From an uncultured Tateyamaria sp. (GTDB taxonomy: Bacteria; Pseudomonadota; Alphaproteobacteria; Rhodobacterales; Rhodobacteraceae), in assembly GCA_947501275.1 (NCBI GenBank), contig CANMVD010000007.1, positions 1-64,000 on the forward strand: 64,000 bases of DNA. Reading direction: 5' to 3'. Positions within the stretch are counted from its first letter, which is position 1. Every line of letters begins with the position of its first letter. The translations under genes were made by a program, and so were the position numbers. Below the pieces are notes generated by a model that was given only the letters and a program-made list of their open reading frames with translations, was not told the origin of the DNA and made no database searches. Of the stretch, positions 1-9,304 are shown piece after piece.

Positions 1-1907
<1,907 letters not shown>

Positions 1908-1983
1908 CCGTCACGCGCGCCGTATCAAAACGCATGAAAGTGCAACAGGCAGCTCAGTCACCCGCGCGCCGGTCCACCTCTGG

Positions 1984-3078
1984 TTAAGATGCCTTCAACT
2001 CACCACTGTTGATCTGCTCTTGTTCGATGCTCTCAAACAACGCCTTGAAGTTACCTTCGCCAAACCCGTCGTCGCCTTTGCGCTGAATAAATTCAAAGAA
2101 AATCGGCCCAATCACCGTTTTGGAGAAGATCTGCAACAGGATCTTTGTCTCGCCCCCGTCCACGACACCCTCGCCGTCAATCAGAATGCCGTGTTTGCGC
2201 ATCCGGTCGAGCGGTTCCTCGTGCCCCTCAACCCGGGTCTTGCTGAGATCGTAATACGCGTCAGGCGGACCTGGCATGAACTTCAATCCGTTCTCAGCGA
2301 TAGTATCGGTGCTGTCATACAAGTTGTCTGAACCAACGGCGATGTGCTGGATGCCCTCGCCCTTGTACTTCTTCAGATAGGCCACGATCTGCCCGGTTTC
2401 TCCGCGATCCTCGTTGATGGGTATGCGAATGCGCCCACAGGGCGAGGTCAACGCCCGGCTCAGCAGACCCGTGAATTTGCCTTCGATGTCAAAGAACCGG
2501 ATCTCGCGAAAATTGAACAGGTCTCCGTAAAATTTGAACCACGTATCCATGTTGCCCTTGTGGACGTTGTGCGTGAGGTGATCGAGATAAAAGAACCCGA
2601 CACCGCGCGGCTTGGACTGACCCAGCCATTCGAATTCATCGTTGTAGGGCGAGGTGTCGTAATACTGATCCACAAAGTAGATCAGGCTGCCGCCGATGCC
2701 GTAGATCGCGGGCACGTCCAGCACCTTGCCGCCACCTTCATATGGTTTTGCCCCCAAGGATACTGCGCGCTCAAAGGCAAGTTGCGCATCCACGACGCGC
2801 CAACCCATCGACGCAGCACACGGCCCGTGTTCATCAACAAAGCGCGCAGCAAAACTGCTGGTTTCGGCATTCAGGACGTAGGTGATATCGCCTTGCTGCC
2901 ACAGCTCGACATCCATGTTCCGGTGTTTTGCGACCTTCTGGTAGCCCATGCGCGCAAACAACTCGCGCAGCGCATCTGGCTCAGGATGGGCAAATTCAAC
3001 AAACTCGAACCCATCCGTCCCGGCCGGGTTCTCTTCTGTGATTTGCGATTTCGGGGCATTGTGGGGAAACGGACCCAT
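1984..3078 (-). CDS. hppD: 4-hydroxyphenylpyruvate dioxygenase
   Basis: Converts 4-hydroxyphenylpyruvate and O2 to homogentisate and CO2 in tyrosine catabolism. The 364-aa length fits the family, and the three Fe(II) ligands can be placed: His167 (LDHLTHNV), His245 (IQHIAV) and Glu329 (FFEFIQRKG). The two-domain VOC layout is visible, with the N-terminal half around GYQKVAKHRNMDVELW. The gene is divergent from an Lrp/AsnC regulator, which probably controls it. No homogentisate dioxygenase or other pathway gene is next to it in this window. Confidence 0.96.
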   Translation of the reverse strand: MGPFPHNAPKSQITEENPAGTDGFEFVEFAHPEPDALRELFARMGYQKVAKHRNMDVELWQQGDITYVLNAETSSFAARFVDEHGPCAASMGWRVVDAQLAFERAVSLGAKPYEGGGKVLDVPAIYGIGGSLIYFVDQYYDTSPYNDEFEWLGQSKPRGVGFFYLDHLTHNVHKGNMDTWFKFYGDLFNFREIRFFDIEGKFTGLLSRALTSPCGRIRIPINEDRGETGQIVAYLKKYKGEGIQHIAVGSDNLYDSTDTIAENGLKFMPGPPDAYYDLSKTRVEGHEEPLDRMRKHGILIDGEGVVDGGETKILLQIFSKTVIGPIFFEFIQRKGDDGFGEGNFKALFESIEQEQINSGELKAS

Positions 3079-3134
3079 CTGAGATCTCCTGTGCGCGATA
3101 TTTATGCAAACCTATGGCGTTCTCAGCGCGTTTT

Positions 3135-3153
3135 TTGCGCATTTTTTACGCAA
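3135..3153. promoter_or_regulatory. putative Lrp/AsnC operator between hppD and its regulator
   Basis: Inverted repeat TTGCG-N9-CGCAA with a T-rich centre in the 137-bp divergent intergenic region. Its dyad with an A/T-rich spacer is of the kind Lrp/AsnC proteins bind. Assignment rests on position and symmetry only. Confidence 0.4.
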
Positions 3154-3215
3154 TCCCTTCTATTTAACGCGGCAATTCCGCATACTCAGGCACATAACAG
3201 GTTGAGATCCCGCAT

Positions 3216-3671
3216 ATGCTAGATTCAGTCGACACGCGGCTACTCGCAGCCCTGCAGCAAAATGCCCACCTGACTGCGCAAGAGTTGAGCGACCTGTTGC
3301 ACCTCTCTGCCAGTCAGATCGGGCGGCGCCGTCAAAGGCTCGAGGCCGAAGGCTACATCGAAAATTACAGCGCGCGATTGAACCCCGCGCGCCTTGGGCT
3401 GCATGTTCAGGGGTTCATTCAGGTTCATCTTGGCACGCACGGTCCTGAACATTCGGCAAGTTTCTCGCGCCTTGTCGAGACCTGCCAAGAGATCACAAGC
3501 GCATGGACTTTGACCGGTGATGCGGACTATCTGTTGCGCGTTTATTGCGCTGATCTTGCCGCACTCAATACCCTGATCCATGACGTCTTGCTGCCACACG
3601 CGGCCGTTGCACGGGTGCATAGCCAGATCGTGATGGATCAACTAAAAAAAGACGGGCCGTTGCCCACCTGA
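3216..3671 (+). CDS. Lrp/AsnC family transcriptional regulator
   Basis: A 151-aa protein with an N-terminal winged helix-turn-helix (residues about 4-60, LSASQIGRRRQRLEAEGYIE) and a C-terminal RAM/AsnC effector domain (ALTGD-type segment TLTGDADYLLRVYCADL). It is transcribed away from hppD, and this arrangement suggests a local regulator of tyrosine degradation, by analogy to HpdR/BkdR-type Lrp proteins. It ends 19 bp before the Kef gene and may be cotranscribed with it. Confidence 0.9.
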   Translation: MLDSVDTRLLAALQQNAHLTAQELSDLLHLSASQIGRRRQRLEAEGYIENYSARLNPARLGLHVQGFIQVHLGTHGPEHSASFSRLVETCQEITSAWTLTGDADYLLRVYCADLAALNTLIHDVLLPHAAVARVHSQIVMDQLKKDGPLPT

Positions 3672-3690
3672 TCTCTTTTACGGAGCGCCC

Positions 3691-5571
3691 ATGGAAAGTT
3701 TCCTCTACCAGGCCTCGATTTACCTTGCCGCCGCTGTGATCGCTGTGCCTCTGGCCGCGCGATTGGGGTTGGGATCCGTGCTTGGGTATCTCGCCGCTGG
3801 CATCATCATTGGCCCGGTTCTGGGTCTGGTGGGCGCTGAAACCGAAGATCTGCAGCACTTTGCCGAATTCGGGGTCGTGATGATGCTGTTCCTGATTGGG
3901 TTGGAACTGGAACCCCGTGCCCTATGGGATATGCGGCACAAACTGTTGGGGCTTGGCGGGCTGCAAATCACACTGTCCACATTGGCGTTGATGGGGGTTG
4001 CGATGGCTTATAACCAGCCATGGGGCGTTGCGCTGGCCATCGGGCTGACGCTGGCCCTGTCCTCGACCGCCATTGTACTACAAACCCTGTCCGAAAAGGG
4101 CCTGATGCAAACGGGCGGTGGGCGCTCTGTCTTCTCGGTGCTGCTGACGCAAGATATCGCGGTCATTCCGATCCTTGCATTCCTGCCGCTGTTGGTGGTG
4201 ACGCTGCCGGTCAAAATTGGTGCCGACGGCTCTATAGTGCGCGGGGATGATGGACATGGCGGTGACCATGGGCACGGCGCATCCCTCAGCCTTGTGGACG
4301 GGTTGCCCGCGTGGGGCGTAACCCTGGTCACAGTGGCGGCAATTGCAGCAGTCATTCTCGCCGGGATTTTTCTGACCCGCCCCGTGTTTCGCTTCATTCA
4401 TGCCGCCAGACTGCGCGAGATGTACACCGCGCTTGCGCTGCTGATCGTGGTCTCGATTTCCTTCCTTATGATGCTGGTCGGCCTGTCGCCTGCCCTTGGT
4501 GCATTTTTGGCGGGTGTTGTCCTGGCCAGTTCAGAATTCCGGCACGAGTTGGAGACCGACCTTGAGCCGTTCAAGGGGCTCTTGCTGGGGCTGTTCTTCA
4601 TCACCGTTGGGGCCGGCATCAATTTCACATTGTTGTTTGAGGATTGGCCCGCTCTCGTGTCGATGGCCATCCTCGTGATCGCGATCAAAGGTGCCGTACT
4701 CTATGCCCTTGCCCTCACATTCAAAATCAAGGGGCGGGACCGTTGGCTGTTCACCCTCAGCTTGGCACAGGCTGGGGAGTTTGGCTTTGTTCTGGTTGCA
4801 TTCTCTGTGGGTCAGGGTGTGATCCCCACCGAAGTTGCGGAAACACTTCTTCTGGTTATCGCGTTGACGATGCTGATCACGCCACTTCTGTTCATTCTTT
4901 ACGAAGTCATCGGCAAACGGATGGCAGATACCGGCACGACACACGAACCCGATGAGATTGATGACGAAGGGCCTGTGATCATCGCTGGGATTGGCCGCTT
5001 TGGACAAATCGTCAATCGATTGGTGCAGGCGTCTGGCTTCAATACCGTGGTGCTTGACCATGACATGGAGACCATCGCGCTGATGCGTCGTTTCGGGTTC
5101 AAAGGGTTCCTTGGCGACCCGACCCGCCCTGATATTCTGCACGCAGCAGGATTGGAAACGGCCAGCATTCTTGTTGTGGCACTGGATGACCCGGACGCAG
5201 CCGTACAGCTTGTGGCCTACGCACGCAAAACGCGGCCAGACCTGCACATCATCGCGCGCGCGTATGACCGCGTGCACGTGTACAAACTGTATCAGGCAGG
5301 CGCAGACGACATCGTGCGCGAAATGTTTGATGGGTCTTTGCGTGCGGGGCGCTATGCGCTCGAAAATCTGGGGCTTAGTGACTACGAGGCCGCTGAAGCT
5401 GAAAGACTGTTTTATCAACACGACCGGGATTCAGTGCGGCAACTGGCAGAACTGTGGAACCCGAATGTACCCGCCTCCAAGAACGAAGCGTATATTGCCC
5501 GCGCAAAAGCACTGGAAAAAGAGCTTGAATTTGCGCTGTCCTCGCGCGGAGACGAGGCCAAACGGGCCTAG
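3691..5571 (+). CDS. CPA2 family monovalent cation:proton antiporter (KefB/KefC type)
   Basis: A 626-aa inner-membrane protein. The first about 400 residues form the Na+/H+-exchanger fold with some 12 hydrophobic helices (GSVLGYLAAGIIIGPVLGL, GEFGFVLVAFSVGQG). A cytosolic RCK/TrkA-N domain follows, with the nucleotide-binding glycine motif IIAGIGRFGQIV and an acidic strand end VVLDHD. A His-rich loop (GDDGHGGDHGHG) interrupts the membrane part near residue 190. The likely role is K+/H+ exchange gated by nucleotide or glutathione adducts. No KefF/KefG partner is adjacent. Substrate and gating are inferred from family only. Confidence 0.92.
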   Translation: MESFLYQASIYLAAAVIAVPLAARLGLGSVLGYLAAGIIIGPVLGLVGAETEDLQHFAEFGVVMMLFLIGLELEPRALWDMRHKLLGLGGLQITLSTLALMGVAMAYNQPWGVALAIGLTLALSSTAIVLQTLSEKGLMQTGGGRSVFSVLLTQDIAVIPILAFLPLLVVTLPVKIGADGSIVRGDDGHGGDHGHGASLSLVDGLPAWGVTLVTVAAIAAVILAGIFLTRPVFRFIHAARLREMYTALALLIVVSISFLMMLVGLSPALGAFLAGVVLASSEFRHELETDLEPFKGLLLGLFFITVGAGINFTLLFEDWPALVSMAILVIAIKGAVLYALALTFKIKGRDRWLFTLSLAQAGEFGFVLVAFSVGQGVIPTEVAETLLLVIALTMLITPLLFILYEVIGKRMADTGTTHEPDEIDDEGPVIIAGIGRFGQIVNRLVQASGFNTVVLDHDMETIALMRRFGFKGFLGDPTRPDILHAAGLETASILVVALDDPDAAVQLVAYARKTRPDLHIIARAYDRVHVYKLYQAGADDIVREMFDGSLRAGRYALENLGLSDYEAAEAERLFYQHDRDSVRQLAELWNPNVPASKNEAYIARAKALEKELEFALSSRGDEAKRA

Positions 5572-5584
5572 CCAAAACGCCGGG

Positions 5585-5635
5585 GTCGGCGGGTGGGTGC
5601 CTTTTGCGCCCGCGCAAAACAATGCACCCGCCGAC
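5585..5635. repeat. convergent-gene palindromic repeat, copy A
   Basis: Outer arms GTCGGCGGGTG (5585-5595) and CACCCGCCGAC (5625-5635) pair perfectly. An inner stem, TTTTGCGC (5602-5609) with GCGCAAAA (5612-5619), has a 2-nt loop. It lies between the converging ends of the Kef and cobT genes. It is the most symmetric of four copies in the window and probably acts as a bidirectional terminator (inference). Confidence 0.8.
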
Positions 5636-5647
5636 ACGCCCCCGAAA

Positions 5648-6655
5648 TCAGCCGTCAGACACACCAGCTTCGGCAAATGTCGCCATACCGGAATGGCACG
5701 CCACCGCGCCTTTCAACACGCCAATCGCCAAGGCCGCGCCGGAGCCTTCGCCCAAACGCAGGCCCAGCGAAAGCAAAGGCACTTTGCCCAATGCATCCAG
5801 CATGTTGGCATGTGCGCCCTCCGCACTCAGATGGCCCGCTACAGTGTGATCCAATGCACCATCACGCGTTTTTTCCAGGCAAGCCGCAGCAGCTGTGCAA
5901 ATGAAGCCGTCCAAAATTACTGGGATCCTCAGGCTGCGCGCGCGCGCAATCGCGCCTGCCATTCCCGCCAACTCACGCCCCCCCAGACGCATCAGCGCAT
6001 CCAGCCCGTCAGTGACATCCGCGTGCCGCACCAAAGCCTCCTGAACAATTGAGGTCTTGAGCGTCAAACCGGCATCATCCACACCGGTTCCACGTCCGGT
6101 CCAATCCGCGGCATTCCCGCCAAACAGGGCTGCACCAAGTGCGGCGGCGGAGGTCGTATTGCCGATACCCATCTCGCCCACAACCAACACATCACACAGC
6201 GGATCAACCGCCTGCCAACCTGCCTGCAAGGCCGCCACGCACTCAGCTTCGCTCATCGCGGGGCCTTTGGTGAAATCGGCCGTCGGATGCTCCAGATCCA
6301 ATGGAACGACATCCATGCGCGCTCCAAAAGCTTTGGCCAATTGATTGATTGCCGCACCACCGTGCTCGAAATTGGCGACCATCTGTACGGTCACTTCGGG
6401 TGGAAACGCTGACACGCCGCGCGCTGCGACACCGTGGTTGCCTGCAAAAACAATCACCTGCGGAACCTCAAGGACCGGACGTGCATCTCCGCGCCACGCG
6501 CAATACCACTGGGCAAGGTCCTCCAGCCGTCCAAGCGCGCCGGGAGGTTTCGTCAATTGGCCATTGCGATCAGCTGCTCCGGCTGCGGCATCCGCATCCG
6601 GGCCAGTGGCTGCTGCCAGAATTGCGCGCAGCCCATCGAGACTGTCAAAATCCAT
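5648..6655 (-). CDS. cobT: nicotinate-nucleotide--dimethylbenzimidazole phosphoribosyltransferase
   Basis: Makes alpha-ribazole phosphate from 5,6-dimethylbenzimidazole and nicotinate mononucleotide, for the lower ligand of cobalamin. At 335 aa it has the usual length. Recognisable segments are the N-terminal [15 protein letters not shown], the [18 protein letters not shown] loop, [16 protein letters not shown], and the C-terminal [17 protein letters not shown] region, whose Glu should be the catalytic base. It is divergent from cobS, 76 bp away, the usual pairing for nucleotide-loop assembly. Confidence 0.97.
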   Translation of the reverse strand: MDFDSLDGLRAILAAATGPDADAAAGAADRNGQLTKPPGALGRLEDLAQWYCAWRGDARPVLEVPQVIVFAGNHGVAARGVSAFPPEVTVQMVANFEHGGAAINQLAKAFGARMDVVPLDLEHPTADFTKGPAMSEAECVAALQAGWQAVDPLCDVLVVGEMGIGNTTSAAALGAALFGGNAADWTGRGTGVDDAGLTLKTSIVQEALVRHADVTDGLDALMRLGGRELAGMAGAIARARSLRIPVILDGFICTAAAACLEKTRDGALDHTVAGHLSAEGAHANMLDALGKVPLLSLGLRLGEGSGAALAIGVLKGAVACHSGMATFAEAGVSDG

Positions 6656-6731
6656 ATCTCATTCTTTCTTGCCTGTTGGTCCCTTGCTCTTTACCCAATG
6701 CAGACCGCCCCGCAAGTCAGGACTGGACATA

Positions 6732-7484
6732 GTGCTTCCCAAAACCGACGAAACTCTGCGCAACTGGCTTTTTGATGTGCCGGTCGCGCTTGTCCTTCTC
6801 ACACGGTTGCCCCTGCCCGCCCTGCCCGAGGCGGCGTTCAGAAACAGCGCCCGCGCGGTCTGGGCCTACCCTGTTGTCGGCATCCTCCTTGGGGTCCTGA
6901 TCGCGTGTGTGATGTTCATGACCCAAACATTGCCTGCGCCGCTCAGCGCGGGGCTAGTGCTCGCGGCACTGACTGTCCTCACTGGCGCTATGCACGAAGA
7001 CGGGCTTGCAGACACGGCCGACGGGCTATGGGGCGGATCGGATCGCGCGCGCCGATTGGACATCATGAAAGACAGCCGTATCGGCGCATATGGCGTGCTT
7101 GCACTGATCATCGTGATGGGTCTGCGCTGGCATGGCCTGACCGGCGCGGAGTGGACAGCCATCCTGAGCGCACTTGTCCTGTCGCGCGCAATGATGCCTG
7201 CGCTCATGTGGGCTCTGCCGCATGCGCGCAACACAGGCTTGTCTCACAGCGTCGGGCGGCCGAGCCTCGGCCCATCGCTTGTGGCAGTAAGTATCGGGGC
7301 CGTGGTTACGGTCTCACTCACTGGCGCGCTTGGTTTTCTCGCCCTCGCCGTAGCATGCGGCACCGCCGCCTTGATCGCGACAGTCGCCAAATCAAAAATC
7401 GGCGGGCAAACAGGGGACATCCTTGGCGCGACCCAAATCCTGAGCGAAGTCGCCATACTGATCATACTCAGCCACAACTTTTGA
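6732..7484 (+). CDS. cobS: adenosylcobinamide-GDP ribazoletransferase (cobalamin synthase)
   Basis: Joins adenosylcobinamide-GDP with alpha-ribazole (phosphate), the last steps of B12 synthesis, in the inner membrane. The 250-aa polytopic protein has the acidic signature HEDGLADTADGLWGG. The open frame continues upstream, but that part is antisense to cobT. I chose the GTG at 6732 (VLPKTDETLRNWLFDVPVAL) because it restores the family length and clears the divergent cobT start; a weak AGGA lies just upstream. Confidence 0.93.
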   Translation: MLPKTDETLRNWLFDVPVALVLLTRLPLPALPEAAFRNSARAVWAYPVVGILLGVLIACVMFMTQTLPAPLSAGLVLAALTVLTGAMHEDGLADTADGLWGGSDRARRLDIMKDSRIGAYGVLALIIVMGLRWHGLTGAEWTAILSALVLSRAMMPALMWALPHARNTGLSHSVGRPSLGPSLVAVSIGAVVTVSLTGALGFLALAVACGTAALIATVAKSKIGGQTGDILGATQILSEVAILIILSHNF

Positions 7485-7577
7485 ACAAATGAACCCTTAC
7501 CTGAACCATCTGACATAACCGACATCTTTACCGGTTCTTGCGTACCATGTCGTACACGAGGCTTGCTGCGAACCTGC

Positions 7578-7637
7578 CTTCATCTTGCCAAAAAAAACTT
7601 TGGGGGAGCATCGCAGATGCGGGGGCAAAGCCCCCCC
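7578..7637. repeat. Rhodobacteraceae-type intergenic repeat (CTTCATCTTGCC element), copy 1
   Basis: CTTCATCTTGCC (7578-7589) is followed by an A-run, ACTTTGGGGGAG, a small GCATC/GATGC stem and GGGGGC-AAA-GCCCCC. Read on the minus strand it is a G/C hairpin, a T-run, then GGCAAGATGAAG. The same core recurs at 20350. It lies between convergent cobS and carD, directly past the carD terminator. Confidence 0.6.
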
Positions 7638-7665
7638 AAAAAAAACGCGCCCCGGTTGGGACGCG
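7638..7665 (-). terminator. Rho-independent terminator of carD
   Basis: On the minus strand CGCGTCCC, a 4-nt loop AACC and GGGGCGCG form an 8-bp stem with one G-U pair, followed directly by eight T. It begins 27 nt after the carD stop codon. Confidence 0.85.
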
Positions 7666-7691
7666 CTCAGAACTCACATTGGACAAATTGC

Positions 7692-8204
7692 CTACGCAGC
7701 AACGCGGCTTGTCAAAACGTCACCGACCTCTTTGGCCGCCGCCAATTCATCACCGCCGGACACGGCAGCAACTTCGCGGGTCAACCGCTCCAGAGCCGCT
7801 TCATAAAGCTGACGCTCGGAATAGCTCTGCTCACGCTGATCATCGGTGCGGTGCAAATCACGAACCACTTCGGCAATCGCGATCAGATCGCCTGAGTTGA
7901 TCTTTTGTTCGTATTCCTGTGCGCGACGGGACCACATGGCCCGCTTGACCTTGGCCTTGCCCTTCAGCGTTTTCATGGCATGGGCAATCACATCAGGGCT
8001 CGACAATGCCCGCATTCCGATATCGGTGGCTTTGTTGGTGGGCACCCGCAAAGTCATCTTGTCTTTTTCAAACGAGATCACAAACAGCTCCAGCGTGATC
8101 CCAGCCACTTCCTGGCTTTCAACGGATACGATCTGCCCAACGCCATGGGCGGGATACACAACAAATTCATTCGGGCGGAAGTCGAGTTTTTTAGCTTTGG
8201 TCAT
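7692..8204 (-). CDS. carD: CarD family transcriptional regulator
   Basis: CarD binds the RNA polymerase beta subunit and stabilises open complexes at many promoters in alphaproteobacteria and actinobacteria. The 170-aa protein has the N-terminal RNAP-interacting Tudor-like domain (FVVYPAHGVGQIVSVESQEV) and a helical DNA-binding C-terminal part rich in Arg (MWSRRAQEYEQKINSGD, SYSERQLYEAALERL). It has its own strong terminator. The position downstream of fdxA matches other alphaproteobacteria; the 323-bp gap suggests its own promoter. Confidence 0.95.
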   Translation of the reverse strand: MTKAKKLDFRPNEFVVYPAHGVGQIVSVESQEVAGITLELFVISFEKDKMTLRVPTNKATDIGMRALSSPDVIAHAMKTLKGKAKVKRAMWSRRAQEYEQKINSGDLIAIAEVVRDLHRTDDQREQSYSERQLYEAALERLTREVAAVSGGDELAAAKEVGDVLTSRVAA

Positions 8205-8527
8205 TCCTGGTCCTCATAAGACGTCTGAAAGCCATGGGTTTCGCCGCATTTACGACAGTCAAAACCGCAGCAGGCGCGGCGGCAAAGCCTCGTCTAAATG
8301 CGGTTCAGATCATGGTTTTGGTTGGCACGGCCGACATGTCCGGTCGTGCGCAAGGAGCTTTCATATGTCGATTACTCAATCATCATATCACAAAAACGAG
8401 CATTTCGAAAGCTGACCCAAGGTCAATTTCAGCAAAATCGCACCATTTCAGCGATTTATCCCGCGTTCTTCGTGCTGCACGCGCGGCAAACTTGCTCGAT
8501 CAACGATTCGTTCAAGGCCGGAAACGA
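8205..8527. other. 323-bp non-coding region between fdxA and carD
   Basis: No credible gene. It holds an inverted repeat CCGCATTTA (8244-8252) / TAAATGCGG (8295-8303), a dyad TGACC-CAA-GGTCA (8413-8425) and a direct repeat ATTTCAGC (8426-8433 and 8445-8452). It should contain the carD promoter, read on the minus strand, and the fdxA 3' end. No clear -35/-10 pair was identified. Confidence 0.5.
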
Positions 8528-8863
8528 TCAGCCGCCTTCACCCGGCGCTTCGGAGAACATCTCCATCTTGCCCTCTTTGCCATCCATTTCGTCGGCGGTC
8601 GGCAGTGGGTCCTTTTTGGTGATGATGACGGGCCACATCTCGGAGTACTTGCGGTTGAATTCCACCCACTTCTCCATATCCGGTTCTGTGTCCGGGCGGA
8701 TCGCATCGGCGGGGCATTCAGGTTCACATACGCCACAGTCAATGCATTCGTCGGGGTGAATGACCAGCATGTTCTCCCCCTCATAAAAGCAGTCAACCGG
8801 ACAGACTTCGACACAGTCGGTGTATTTGCAGGCGATGCAGCTGTCATTGACGATGTATGTCAT
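8528..8863 (-). CDS. fdxA: 7Fe ferredoxin FdxA
   Basis: A 111-aa cytosolic electron carrier with one [3Fe-4S] and one [4Fe-4S] cluster. The N-terminal cluster motif [17 protein letters not shown] and second motif [12 protein letters not shown] are intact. The C-terminal extension ([17 protein letters not shown]) is typical of the Azotobacter FdI/FdxA group. It lies between the S4 protein and carD on the same strand. The physiological partner is not evident here. Confidence 0.95.
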   Translation of the reverse strand: MTYIVNDSCIACKYTDCVEVCPVDCFYEGENMLVIHPDECIDCGVCEPECPADAIRPDTEPDMEKWVEFNRKYSEMWPVIITKKDPLPTADEMDGKEGKMEMFSEAPGEGG

Positions 8864-8917
8864 AGGGCGGGTGTTCTCTCGTGTGGGTCAGAGGTCTAGC
8901 TAAATCACCGCTCCGGA

Positions 8918-9304
8918 TCATTCAAGATGGCGGGAACGGGAAAGATCGCCTTGCCGCCGGTCTCGTTTGGTCGGGCGGCCTTTTCCCTCGAATCTGGGGT
9001 TTTCCGGAACAGGTGTTTCTTTGAGAGGGGGTGGTGGAGACATATCGTTATACAGCGCTTGCGCCTCGGGGGCTGGACCGCGCCGCGTCCCGATGGCGAC
9101 GACTTCGACCACGCGTACAGCGCGCCCTTGGGCAAAGGTCAGTACGTCGCCAGCAGTAATCGTGGTGGCGCGTTTGGTCACCCGCTCACCGTTGACGCGC
9201 ACGTCTCCGGCAGCGACACGGGCTGCAGCCAGCGAGCGGCTTTTGAAGAAACGGGCGAACCACAGCCATTTGTCCAGCCGCAACTTACCCGTTTCCTCAA
9301 GCAC
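8918..9304 (-). CDS. S4-domain RNA-binding protein (Hsp15-like)
   Basis: A 128-aa protein whose N-terminal S4 fold (LRLDKWLWFARFFKSRSLAA, GDVRVNGERVTKRATTI) matches Hsp15, which rescues stalled 50S subunits carrying peptidyl-tRNA. The C-terminus is basic and disordered (EGKGRPTKRDRRQGD). The GTG start at 9302-9304 directly abuts the helicase TAA stop, so translation is probably coupled; it also suggests a joint role in RNA or ribosome maintenance. Confidence 0.88.
   Translation of the reverse strand: MLEETGKLRLDKWLWFARFFKSRSLAAARVAAGDVRVNGERVTKRATTITAGDVLTFAQGRAVRVVEVVAIGTRRGPAPEAQALYNDMSPPPPLKETPVPENPRFEGKGRPTKRDRRQGDLSRSRHLE

Noticed and set aside
2344..3222. 292-aa open frame antisense to hppD
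   Set aside because: No family features and no ribosome site; hppD motifs are intact on the other strand.
5111..6052. 313-aa open frame spanning the Kef end and the cobT end
   Set aside because: It crosses the palindromic repeat and is out of frame with both real genes.
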